From an uncultured bacterium (GTDB taxonomy: Bacteria; Verrucomicrobiota; Kiritimatiellia; PWTM01), in the NCBI GenBank assembly GCA_937139365.1, contig CAKZPT010000084.1, positions 1-38,961 of the forward strand: DNA of 38,961 nucleotides. Reading direction: 5' to 3'. Below are positions 9,984 to 18,175 of the stretch, one piece after another. The translations under genes were made by a program, and so were the position numbers. The notes beneath the pieces are model-generated. The model had not been told where the DNA came from. It was given only the letters and a program-made list of their open reading frames with translations, and did not search any database. The stretch's first letter is position 1; the number at the start of each line of letters is the position of its first letter.

Positions 9984-11174
9984 TCAATCCATCTCTGCGA
10001 TGTCCACCGGTTCGACGCCGTGGGCCGGCTCGTAGCGAGTCGGCCCGGTGAACGTGCCCAGGATGAGCCGGTGGATGTCCGTGTTGTCGAGAACACCCGC
10101 CACTCGTTCCGCGCCGGGGCCGACCGCGAAGATCGGGACTCGGTCGGCCGTGTGGCCCTTCGAGGTCCAAGACACCTTCGGCATTCGACCGGCGGGCTGG
10201 CCTTCGACGATGGCCAGCCCGCCGGTTTCATGGTCGGCGGTGACGATCACGAGGGTATCGCCTCGCTGCTGTGCCCACCTCACGACCGCCTGGACGGCGC
10301 GGTCGAACTCCAGCGTCTCGCCCACCACCTGCTCGAGATGGTTTTTGTGGGCGGCCTTGTCGATGCACGCCCCCTCGATCATCGCGAAAAACCCTTGGGA
10401 GGTCGCGGCGAGGATGTCGAGGGCGGCCGTCGCCATTTCCGAGAGGTGCGGCCGCCATTCATAGTCGCGCGTCCGGCCCTCGGCGGCATCCCACTCGTAC
10501 GCCATCGGCCCGCCGTCGCTGAACAAGCCCAGCAGCCGGGGTGGCGGGCTGGCGACCGCGGCCGCCAGCTCGGCGCGGCTGGTCACCACGAGGTATCCCG
10601 TCGTCCTGGCCGCCTCCGGTCGGAGGAGGGCCTTGGGGTGTTTCTCGGCGCCGCCCAGCAGCACGTCGGGCATCGTCTCGGTCAGTATTTGCCGGGCGAT
10701 CTCGACGACCTCGCCGCGGTTCGTCATGTGCGCGGCAAAGGCGGCGGGGGTGGCGTCCGTGAGGTGGGCGGTGCTGACGAGCGCGCTTTTCCGGCCGCCC
10801 TTCCGGAACGTCTCCACGACGGTCTCCAGTCGGGACCCGTCGCCGGGAAGGGCCAGCGACAACACGCCGTTGAAGACCTTGCGACCGGTGGCCATCGCGG
10901 TGCCGGCGGCGGCCGAGTCGGTGACGCGCGGTTTGACCGCCGCTGGATCGGCGCCGGGCGGCACCAGGTAGGCCGAATGGGTCACGACCTCGCCGCGGTG
11001 AGGCAGCGACTCCATGAAGAGGGCGCCAGGGCGTCCGTGCGCGTACCACGAGGCGGCGGCGATGTGGCCGGTGCCCATCCCATCGCCGATCATCAGGACC
11101 ACGTTGGTGACCGCGGCGCGAACGACCGCCGGCACGACCGCGACGCCGCCCAAGATCCGGATTCGGAGGTTCAT
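9984..11174 (-). CDS. Alkaline phosphatase (PhoA family), exported
   Basis: A 396-residue phosphomonoesterase of the alkaline phosphatase superfamily. After a short leader (MNLRIRILGGVAVVPAVVRA) it reads NVVLMIGDGMGTGHI (metal-binding Asp31), VTDSAAAGTAMATGRK (nucleophile Ser87), FSDGGPMAYEW, FAMIEGACIDKAAHKN (metal ligands), IVTADHETGGLAI and SKGHTADRVPIFAVGPGA (metal-binding His). The full metal and nucleophile set is present, so it should be active in the periplasm releasing phosphate. ATG 11174 was chosen because AAGGGG lies about eight bases upstream; ATG 11183 overlaps that site. It lies downstream of the glycosyltransferase gene but has its own likely promoter within the end of that gene. 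It converges on the glycosidase remnant with a 31-base gap. Confidence 0.93.
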   Translation of the reverse strand: MNLRIRILGGVAVVPAVVRAAVTNVVLMIGDGMGTGHIAAASWYAHGRPGALFMESLPHRGEVVTHSAYLVPPGADPAAVKPRVTDSAAAGTAMATGRKVFNGVLSLALPGDGSRLETVVETFRKGGRKSALVSTAHLTDATPAAFAAHMTNRGEVVEIARQILTETMPDVLLGGAEKHPKALLRPEAARTTGYLVVTSRAELAAAVASPPPRLLGLFSDGGPMAYEWDAAEGRTRDYEWRPHLSEMATAALDILAATSQGFFAMIEGACIDKAAHKNHLEQVVGETLEFDRAVQAVVRWAQQRGDTLVIVTADHETGGLAIVEGQPAGRMPKVSWTSKGHTADRVPIFAVGPGAERVAGVLDNTDIHRLILGTFTGPTRYEPAHGVEPVDIAEMD

Positions 11175-11206
11175 GCGGCGCATCCCCTTTTGCATCCGAA
11201 AACGGG

Positions 11207-12730
11207 TCAAGGTACACCGGCATCTTCCGAGGGGCAAATGCCCGCCCAACTGCCGCGCGACGAGCCGACCAAGGAGGGGGCGGCGGACGCCTCGACGGCC
11301 TCGGCGACGAGCAACAGCGAGATGCCCGGTAGCCGCAGCCACCGCTCCAGCCGCTGGAACGCCGGCACGGCCAGGTCGAAGAGCTTCATCTGCAGTCGCC
11401 CGATCCGGCGGCGGCGCAGCAACCGGCTGTTGACCCACCATCCGACGATCGCGAAGAAGTTGAACGACTGCAGGCTGTGCACGACGAAGCCCGCCTCCTC
11501 CGCCAACGCGCGCAGGCGCCCGCGTGTGTAGCGGCGGCGGTGGCCCAGGCTGCGATCGTACTCGCCGTACAGCGCCGGATACTGGGGGGCGAGCAGCACG
11601 AGGCGCCCGCCCGGAACGAGCAGCCGTCGCAGGCGCCGCAACGCCGCCGCGTCATCGTCGATGTGCTCGATCACGTTCAGGCAGACGACGGTGTCGAAGG
11701 CGTAGCGGGCGAGGGCCTCCGCGTCGGCGTCGGAGTCGAGGTCGAAGCGCTCGACGCACACCTGCGCGTGGCCGCGCCAGGCATCCGCGAGCAGGCGGAG
11801 GTACTCGTCGTCCACGTCGCTGAGCACGAGCAGATCGCGCCGCGGGAGACGATGGCTCAGGTTCCCGATGCCGGAGCCGACCTCGAGGACGCGGCGGCCG
11901 AGGACGGGCAGGATCGTACGGGCGATCCAGTCGAGGAACCGCCGCGCGCGGGCCATGTCGGCCAGGATTTCGTGCCCGTAGCGCTCCTCGAAGCAGTCGT
12001 CCACTAGCCAGTACCACAGGATCGTGCCGATCGCGGCCACGCCGTCGCGCCATCCGATCTTCTTGCCCTCGGCGTAGCTGCGGCCGTGGTAGCTGATCGG
12101 CACTTCGTAGACGACGCAGCGGCGTTTGGCGATCTTCGCGGTGAGCTCCGGCTCGATGCCGAACCGCCGGGAGCGGATCGGGATCGTCTTGATGACGTCG
12201 GCGCGGAAGGCCTTGTAGCCGGTCTCCATGTCGGTCAGGTTCAGGCCCGTGCAGAGGTTGGAGAGGAAGGTCAGGAAGCGGTTGCCGAGCTCGTGATGAT
12301 AATTGAGCACGCGCCGCATTTGACGGGGAACGAAACGGGAGCCGTAGACGACGTCGGCCAGGCCGCTGACGAGCGGCTCGAGCAGCACGGGGTAGTCGGC
12401 GGGGTCGTATTCGAGATCGGCGTCCTGGAGCAGGACGAACTGGCCGGTGGCCTCGCGTACGCCCCGGGCGACGGCCGCGCCCTTGCCGAAGTTGGTCTCT
12501 TGGAACACGGCGCGGACGACCGGGGCGTGGCGCTCGGCGAGGCGGCGGGCGATCGCGGCGGAGCCGTCGGTGGAGCCGTCGTCGACGACGATCACCTCCC
12601 GCCCGAGGCCGGCGGGCAGGGGCGCCGCGAGCACGCGTTCCACGCAGCGCTCGAGCCAGGCGCGCTCGTTGTACGACGGGATGACGATGGAGACCCGGCC
12701 GCCGTCCGGCGGGGCGGCGGGGGCGGTCAT
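11207..12730 (-). CDS. Fused glycosyltransferase family 2 and SAM methyltransferase
   Basis: A 507-residue two-domain protein. Residues 1-240 are a GT2 enzyme of the polyprenyl-phosphate glycosyltransferase type: VSIVIPSYNERAWL, VDDGSTDG (49-56), NFGKGAAVARGVREATGQF, QDADLEYDP with the metal-binding DAD at 103-105, and GYKAFRADVIKTI. Residues about 255-480 are a class I methyltransferase: VLEVGSGIGNLS (SAM loop, 282-292), a DVDDEYL acidic strand end, VCLNVIEHIDDD and LLVPGGRLVLLAPQYPALYGEYDRSLGHRRRYT. The pairing is a known architecture, possibly coupling sugar-lipid formation to methylation of a glycan precursor; substrates are unknown. The gene begins 19 bases after fkp, in the same direction, and follows tviB, so it belongs to a surface-polysaccharide unit. 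Confidence 0.9.
   Translation of the reverse strand: MTAPAAPPDGGRVSIVIPSYNERAWLERCVERVLAAPLPAGLGREVIVVDDGSTDGSAAIARRLAERHAPVVRAVFQETNFGKGAAVARGVREATGQFVLLQDADLEYDPADYPVLLEPLVSGLADVVYGSRFVPRQMRRVLNYHHELGNRFLTFLSNLCTGLNLTDMETGYKAFRADVIKTIPIRSRRFGIEPELTAKIAKRRCVVYEVPISYHGRSYAEGKKIGWRDGVAAIGTILWYWLVDDCFEERYGHEILADMARARRFLDWIARTILPVLGRRVLEVGSGIGNLSHRLPRRDLLVLSDVDDEYLRLLADAWRGHAQVCVERFDLDSDADAEALARYAFDTVVCLNVIEHIDDDAAALRRLRRLLVPGGRLVLLAPQYPALYGEYDRSLGHRRRYTRGRLRALAEEAGFVVHSLQSFNFFAIVGWWVNSRLLRRRRIGRLQMKLFDLAVPAFQRLERWLRLPGISLLLVAEAVEASAAPSLVGSSRGSWAGICPSEDAGVP
11209..11237 (-). promoter_or_regulatory. Likely promoter of the alkaline phosphatase gene
   Basis: Minus-strand TTGCCC (11232-11237), a 17-base spacer and TACCTT (11209-11214). 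The boxes overlap the last codons of the upstream glycosyltransferase gene. The predicted start leaves a leader of about 28 bases containing the AAGGGG ribosome-binding site. Confidence 0.45.
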
Positions 12731-12749
12731 CGGGCCCCCCGGCGGCGCG

Positions 12750-15710
12750 TCACTCGACGTCCAGGCTCCATTCGTAGACCTTCAAGGCGGGGTCGCGCTC
12801 GGCGAGGCGGCGGCGGACGATCGCCGCGGCGGCCTCGTCGCGTGCGAGGATGCCGAGGAATCCGCCGCCGCCGGCGCCGGCGAGCTTTCCGCCGACCGAC
12901 CAGGGCTCGACGTCGCGCAGCAGGGCGTCGATCCACGGGTTGCTGCACTCGGGGGTGAGCTGCTGTAGCGCCGCCCACGCGTTGCGAAGGACGGCGCCCA
13001 GGTCGTCGAGCCGGCCCATCGCTAGCGCCGCGCGCCCCTCGTCGGCCAGCTCGACCAGCGTCCGGATCGCGGCCAGCGTGCGGGCGTCGCGGCGCAGGTA
13101 GCGTTCCACGACGAGCTGCAGGATGTTCCGCGCCAGCCGCTGCTGGCCGGTGAACACCAGCACGAACCGGCGTTGGAACTCCTCGAGGACGGACGGGCGC
13201 AGCGGCACGGCCTCGATCTCGAGCCGCAGCGGACGCCGGGGTACGGTGCGGACGCACTTCACGCCGCCGACGAGCCCGCCGACCTGGTCCTGCCATCCGC
13301 CGCCGGTGCGCATCTGCTGCTCGAGGACGAGGACCAGATCGCTGACGGTGCGCGTGTCCGCCGGTCGGCCGCCCAGCTCTTGCAGCGCGCGGATGACGGC
13401 GGCGCCGAGGATACTGCTGGTGCCCAAGCCGCTGCCCTTCGGCACGTCGGCGCGGGTGCGGAGACGGACGCCCTGCGTGATGCCGGCCGCATTGCCGTAG
13501 CCGGTGATGCGCAGCGCGGTCTTGAGCAGGTGGAAGGGGTCGGCCACCCCGTCGTGGCGCAGCGCATCCACCGGCGTGTCGAAGACACGGCGCGCGTCCA
13601 GATCCTCCACCTGTAACTCCCAGCGGGGGGCGTCGAGCGTCTCGGCGGCGATGCGCACGGGCCGAGCCCCGTTCAACCGTAGCGCGAAGTTGAGGACCAT
13701 CGCCGGCCGTTCGAGACAGTACGGGGGCGTGTCGCTCCACCCGCCGGAGATGTCGAACCGGACGGGCAACTCCACCTCGACCCGCCCCCGCGGGCGGTCG
13801 CGGACGGGGGCGGGTTCGACGTAGCGGACGGCGGCGGCGACCTCGTCCTGCACGGCGGCGAACGCCTCGGCGGCGGCCCGATCGGCCTCCTCGAGGCAGC
13901 CGCCGGCCCGCAGCAGGTCGGCCCGCATCTGCCGGCGGCGGCTGCGCGGACAGGCCCGCTCGCCGCCGTCGCCGGCCAGCCGCCGGTCGGCGAGCGTGAC
14001 GGCGCGCGAACGCAGGCCGTCGGTATGTAGCCGGCGGGCCAGCTCGTACACGTTGCGGTCGAGGCTCCGCTCCACCGCCCGACCGAGCGTCTGCAACAGC
14101 AGCTCCGACTCGCGTGCGGCCATCCCACGCATCCAGCCCGGAAAGTCGGCCCGGCCATGAATTTCGGCCATCGAGAGTCGCTCGGCGGCCCGCCAGTCGC
14201 GACGCGCCCGTTCGGCCGCCGTCCCGTGGCCGTCTCCGGACAGCCACATCGCGAACCGCAGGCTCGCCGGCTCCTCCTGGACCGGAAAGAGCCGGGCGAA
14301 CCACACCGCCCGCGGCTCGCCCTCGCGCCAGAGGTCGGCCGGTCCGACGCCGTGCTCGGCCATCCAGAGGTCGAGGTCGCGATTGCAGAACGTTGGCGAC
14401 GCTGTCGAACCCGGATGGTCGTCCACGCCGCAGCAAACCCACACCGTTTGCGCGCGGCCGTCGGAGCGCAGAGGGAGCTGCCAGAGGCAGGTGTGGTCCG
14501 GCAGCGCGAGGGCCTCGCCGCCGTCGTCGCCGCCGACGACGACGCAGCGCCGGCCGATGGCGGCGTGGGGTCCTAGGCGGCATCCGTAGACGAAACTGCC
14601 TCCGCCGATCTGCGCGGCGGGGTCGAGGGCGCTCAGGTAGACACGCGCCTCGCCCGAGACGGCCGGCCCGCCGTCGGCGAGGATGCGCGAGGGCAGTTCC
14701 CCGGCCCACGGTCGCTGGAGATGATCGAGGATCTCGGCGCTTGTTCCGAAGTGAAGGAACACCAGGTCGTCCGCCCGCCGGTGATCGAGGTCGATGCCGC
14801 CCAGCCGCTCCACCAGCGGCGCGGTCCACGGACGGCCGCGAAGTTCGTCGCGGGAGGCGGCGATCATCGCGCCGGCGAGCTCCTCGTAGAGGCTGCAGGC
14901 GGCGCCGGCGTCGAGCAGCCGATCATAGGCGCCCGGCCGCTCGACGGCGGCGGCGATCAGCGCCGCGAACGCGGTCCCGGCAAAGCCCCAGACGCCCGTA
15001 TCGAGCAGCGCGGCCCCGCCCTCGATCAACCCGCCGGCGGCCTCGAGGGCCTCCGGGGCCGGTTTTTGCAGAAGGCGCCGCACCCGGCCCGAGGGGTCGG
15101 CGACGACGACGCCGTGCCGCGAGGCCAGGTCGAGCGGGACGGGGCACGTGATCACCGCGGCGCCGTCGGCCGGCCATTCGATCGCGGCTGGATCGAACAG
15201 CAGGAGCATGTCGCCCGACAGCGCGACCAGCCCGCCGCGCGGCAGCCGGAACGCGAAGGCGGAACTGACGGCGACGAGATGGTCGAAGATCGTCGGCGGC
15301 GCGTGGTCGGGGTCGGCCAGCAGCGGCAGCGGGATGAAGGCCTTGCCGAAGGTGTTGGCCCACGGCACGCGGCGGCTGTCGCCGCCGGAGTGGATCAACA
15401 GCACCCGCCGGCGGGCGAGGTCGGGGTCGAGGGCGGCGGCGGCGCGCAGGGCGTTGAGGGTCGCTCCGCCGCTGCCGATGCGGCGTCCGCCGGGGTCGGG
15501 AACGACGAGCGTGCGGGTGGCCCGCGCCAGCACGCCGCGGGCGCGGGCGGCCTCGATCGCCAGCGAGTACCATTCGGCCTGCGACTCGCTGGCGGCCGTC
15601 AGCAGCACCCAGTCCCACGAGGGAAACCGGTCCGGCGCGGCGATGGCCAACCGATGGCGGGCCCAGCAGGCCGCCAGATGTTGCATCTGCCGCTCGCCCG
15701 GCCGATGCAC
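12750..15710 (-). CDS. fkp: Bifunctional fucokinase / L-fucose-1-phosphate guanylyltransferase
   Basis: About 986 residues with two enzyme halves that turn free L-fucose into GDP-L-fucose through fucose-1-phosphate. The N-terminal nucleotidyltransferase half shows GGRRIGSGGATLNALR (about 77-90), HSGGDSRRVPWANTFGKAF (about 108-126) and LVALSGDMLLLFDP. The C-terminal GHMP kinase half shows FDISGGWSDTPPYCLE (about 650-666), the ATP loop KGSGLGTSSILGAAVIRAL (about 756) and GAGGGGFLGILARDE (about 942). Size and order match Bacteroides Fkp. GTG 15710 is preferred because GAGGG lies six bases upstream; ATG 15686 and TTG 15716 are alternatives. It sits between tviB and the glycosyltransferase gene, suggesting that salvaged fucose (or a related heptose) is put into a surface glycan. 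Confidence 0.88.
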   Translation of the reverse strand: MHRPGERQMQHLAACWARHRLAIAAPDRFPSWDWVLLTAASESQAEWYSLAIEAARARGVLARATRTLVVPDPGGRRIGSGGATLNALRAAAALDPDLARRRVLLIHSGGDSRRVPWANTFGKAFIPLPLLADPDHAPPTIFDHLVAVSSAFAFRLPRGGLVALSGDMLLLFDPAAIEWPADGAAVITCPVPLDLASRHGVVVADPSGRVRRLLQKPAPEALEAAGGLIEGGAALLDTGVWGFAGTAFAALIAAAVERPGAYDRLLDAGAACSLYEELAGAMIAASRDELRGRPWTAPLVERLGGIDLDHRRADDLVFLHFGTSAEILDHLQRPWAGELPSRILADGGPAVSGEARVYLSALDPAAQIGGGSFVYGCRLGPHAAIGRRCVVVGGDDGGEALALPDHTCLWQLPLRSDGRAQTVWVCCGVDDHPGSTASPTFCNRDLDLWMAEHGVGPADLWREGEPRAVWFARLFPVQEEPASLRFAMWLSGDGHGTAAERARRDWRAAERLSMAEIHGRADFPGWMRGMAARESELLLQTLGRAVERSLDRNVYELARRLHTDGLRSRAVTLADRRLAGDGGERACPRSRRRQMRADLLRAGGCLEEADRAAAEAFAAVQDEVAAAVRYVEPAPVRDRPRGRVEVELPVRFDISGGWSDTPPYCLERPAMVLNFALRLNGARPVRIAAETLDAPRWELQVEDLDARRVFDTPVDALRHDGVADPFHLLKTALRITGYGNAAGITQGVRLRTRADVPKGSGLGTSSILGAAVIRALQELGGRPADTRTVSDLVLVLEQQMRTGGGWQDQVGGLVGGVKCVRTVPRRPLRLEIEAVPLRPSVLEEFQRRFVLVFTGQQRLARNILQLVVERYLRRDARTLAAIRTLVELADEGRAALAMGRLDDLGAVLRNAWAALQQLTPECSNPWIDALLRDVEPWSVGGKLAGAGGGGFLGILARDEAAAAIVRRRLAERDPALKVYEWSLDVE

Positions 15711-15719
15711 GGCCAACCC

Positions 15720-17003
15720 TCAGAGCCGGCCGTCCGCCTGGCCGGCGGGCAGCACGTACTTGACGTCGAAGATCACGTGGCGCGGTTTCCCGAGGGCCCG
15801 GATGCCGCGCGGGCCCATCTCGCGGAACTGCCGATGGCCGACTGCGATCACGATCGCGTCGTAGGCGCCTGGGCGCAGCCGCCGCACGAGGCGCAGACCG
15901 TATTCGCGGATGGCGTCCGACGGATCGGCCTCGGGGTCGTGCACGTCCACCTTCATGCCGTATGCCTTCAGCTCGCGGACGATGTCCACGACGCGGGTGT
16001 TCCGAATGTCGGGGCAGTCCTCCTTGAACGTCAGCCCCAACACCAGCGCCCGGGCGCCGCGCAGCGGGATGCTCCGGGAGGCCATCAGCTTGACGACGCG
16101 GCCCACCACGTAGAGGCCCATGTTGTCGTTCGTGCGGCGACCGGCGAGGATCATCTCGGGATGGAAGCCAACCTGCTGGGCCTTGTGCGTGAGGTAGTAG
16201 GGGTCCACGCCGATGCAGTGTCCGCCGACGAGGCCCGGGCGGAAGGGCAGGAAATTCCACTTGGTGCCGGCCGCCGCCAGCACCTCCTCCGTGTCGATGC
16301 CGAGCCGCTCAAACAGCATCGCCAGCTCGTTGACCAGCGCGATGTTCACGTCGCGTTGCGTGTTTTCGATCACCTTGGCCGCCTCGGCGACGCGGATGCT
16401 GCTGGCGCGAAACGTGCCGGCCTGGATGATTGCGCGGTAGACGGCGTCCACGACCTCGGCCACCTCGGGGGTGGAGCCGGAGGTGATCTTTCGGATGTTG
16501 ACGAGCCGGTGCTCGCGGTCGCCGGGGTTGATCCGCTCGGGGCTGTAGCCGACGAAGAAATCGCGATTGAACCGCAGACCCGAGCGCCGCTCGAGGATGG
16601 GCACGCAGACCTCCTCCGTTGCGCCGGGATACACCGTGGACTCGTAGACGACGATGTCGCCACGCTTGAGGACGGAGCCGACGGTCTCACTGGCCGACTT
16701 CAGCGGCGAGAGGTCGGGCCGCTTGAACTCGTCCACCGGCGTCGGGACCGTGACGACGAAAAAGTTGCAGGTTCGCAGCCGACGGGGATCGCCGGTGACC
16801 GACAGGTGCCGGGCGGCGCGCAGGTCGGAGGGATCCGTCTCGCGGGTTGAGTCGCGTCCGGCACGCAACTCGCGAACGCGGATGGGGTTGATGTCGAACC
16901 CGGAGGTCGGGAACCGGCGTCCGAACTCGACGGCCAGCGGTAGCCCGACATAGCCGAGGCCGATCACTCCGATCTTCAAGTTGGCTGGCAACGCATCGCC
17001 CAT
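15720..17003 (-). CDS. tviB: Nucleotide sugar dehydrogenase, TviB/WbpO type
   Basis: A 427-residue UDP-HexNAc C6 dehydrogenase that oxidises a UDP-N-acetylhexosamine to its uronic acid using two NAD. Motifs: GVIGLGYVGLPLAVEF (Rossmann, 12-27), VTVPTPVDEFKRPDLSPL, YESTVYPGATEE, GYSPERINPGD, VAEAAKVIENTQRDVNIAL, AAGTKWNFLPFRPGLVGGHC with catalytic Cys263, GVDPYYLTHKAQ, and LTFKEDCPDIRNTRVVDI. These match the Vi-antigen TviB / Pseudomonas WbpO group better than UDP-glucose dehydrogenase. ATG 17003 is preceded by GGAG at good spacing. It is the first gene of the minus-strand tviB-fkp-glycosyltransferase unit and is divergent from ruvB; the product would feed capsule or O-antigen synthesis. Confidence 0.92.
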   Translation of the reverse strand: MGDALPANLKIGVIGLGYVGLPLAVEFGRRFPTSGFDINPIRVRELRAGRDSTRETDPSDLRAARHLSVTGDPRRLRTCNFFVVTVPTPVDEFKRPDLSPLKSASETVGSVLKRGDIVVYESTVYPGATEEVCVPILERRSGLRFNRDFFVGYSPERINPGDREHRLVNIRKITSGSTPEVAEVVDAVYRAIIQAGTFRASSIRVAEAAKVIENTQRDVNIALVNELAMLFERLGIDTEEVLAAAGTKWNFLPFRPGLVGGHCIGVDPYYLTHKAQQVGFHPEMILAGRRTNDNMGLYVVGRVVKLMASRSIPLRGARALVLGLTFKEDCPDIRNTRVVDIVRELKAYGMKVDVHDPEADPSDAIREYGLRLVRRLRPGAYDAIVIAVGHRQFREMGPRGIRALGKPRHVIFDVKYVLPAGQADGRL

Positions 17004-17050
17004 GACGGTACTCCTCGCGCGGGCACCGCGCGGCGGGCATCATGCCGAAT

Positions 17051-17109
17051 TTCCGCAGCGCGGAAAAGGCGGACCGCCGCTTGCGCGGTCCCTGGCCGTC
17101 CGCTAGGCT
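17051..17109 (+). promoter_or_regulatory. ruvB promoter with two stacked palindromes
   Basis: TTGCGC (17081-17086), a 17-base spacer and TAGGCT (17104-17109) end nine bases before the ruvB ATG, so the message would be close to leaderless. Two perfect palindromes lie just upstream: TTCCGC-AGC-GCGGAA (17051-17065) and GGACCGC/GCGGTCC (arms 17071-17077 and 17085-17091), the second enclosing the -35 box. They could be operators for a repressor serving both ruvB and the divergent tviB; that is inference. Confidence 0.5.
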
Positions 17110-17118
17110 CCCCGCCCG

Positions 17119-18144
17119 ATGGCGGAGCCGTCCAGGCCGCCCGTGGCGCGGGCGCTGAACCGGCCCGATCGCGAGTTCGACCTCCAACTGCGTCCCGGGC
17201 GCTTCTCCGATTTCGTCGGCCAGAGCCGGGTCCGCGAGCGGCTGGAGCTGATGGTCGAGGCCGCGCGGGGCCGGGGGGACGTGCTCGACCACATCCTCCT
17301 GTGCGGTCCGCCCGGCCTCGGCAAGACCACGCTGGCCTACATCCTCGGCGAGGCGATGGGCGTCAACGTCCGCGCCAGCTCCGGCCCCGTGATCGACAAG
17401 CCCGGCGACCTGGCCGGGCTGCTGACCAATCTCGAGCGGGGCGACATCCTCTTCATCGACGAGATCCATCGGATGCAGAAGACGGTCGAGGAGTACCTCT
17501 ACTCGGCGATGGAGGATTTCGTGATCGACATCATGCTCGATCAGGGGCCGCACGCTCGGTCGGTGCGGCTGAACCTGCAGCGGTTCACGCTGGTGGGGGC
17601 GACGACCCGCAGCGGGCTGCTCACCGCGCCCCTGCGGACGCGCTTCGGCATGACGGCCCGGCTGGACTACTACGGCGAAGACGAGCTGGCCGAGATCCTC
17701 GCCCGGTCGGCGCGCATCCTGAACGTGGACCTTGAGCCGGGCGGCGCCAGCGAGATCGCCCGGCGCGCGCGCGGCACACCGCGGATCGCCAACAACCTGC
17801 TGCGCTGGGTGCGCGATTACGCGCAGGTGCGGGCCGGCAACCGAATCACCGGCGAGGTCGCCGACGCGGCGCTCGCGATGCTGAACGTGGACCGCCGCGG
17901 CCTGGACGAGATGGACAAGCGGCTGCTCGAGACGCTGGTCCGCAGGTTCGGCGGCGGGCCGGTCGGCCTGAACAGCCTTGCGGTCGCTGTCGGTGAGGAA
18001 CCGGGCACGATTGAGGAGGTGTACGAGCCGTACCTGATCCAGGAGGGATACCTCCAGCGAACGCCGCAGGGCCGGATGGCCACCGCGCTGGGATACGAGG
18101 CGCTGGGGTTGCCATCGCCGCCTCGGCAGGGGACGCTCCTATGA
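17119..18144 (+). CDS. ruvB: Holliday junction branch migration ATPase RuvB
   Basis: A 341-residue AAA+ motor that drives branch migration with RuvA. It has [19 protein letters not shown], Walker [11 protein letters not shown] (62-71), the RuvB-specific [20 protein letters not shown], Walker [11 protein letters not shown] (110-119), sensor 1 [20 protein letters not shown] with the arginine finger, [14 protein letters not shown], and the winged-helix end [20 protein letters not shown]. Length and order are normal. The ATG follows a -10 box by nine bases and has no ribosome-binding site, so a leaderless message is likely. Neither ruvA nor ruvC is adjacent. The MFS gene follows after 31 bases in the same direction. 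Confidence 0.98.
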   Translation: MAEPSRPPVARALNRPDREFDLQLRPGRFSDFVGQSRVRERLELMVEAARGRGDVLDHILLCGPPGLGKTTLAYILGEAMGVNVRASSGPVIDKPGDLAGLLTNLERGDILFIDEIHRMQKTVEEYLYSAMEDFVIDIMLDQGPHARSVRLNLQRFTLVGATTRSGLLTAPLRTRFGMTARLDYYGEDELAEILARSARILNVDLEPGGASEIARRARGTPRIANNLLRWVRDYAQVRAGNRITGEVADAALAMLNVDRRGLDEMDKRLLETLVRRFGGGPVGLNSLAVAVGEEPGTIEEVYEPYLIQEGYLQRTPQGRMATALGYEALGLPSPPRQGTLL

Positions 18145-18175
18145 TCCGCCCACATCTCCGCGCGCCGGTCGCCTG

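Noticed and set aside
12727-16850. Long frames within and opposite the fkp/tviB region
   Set aside because: Arg/Gly/Pro-rich shadows of fkp and tviB in other frames.
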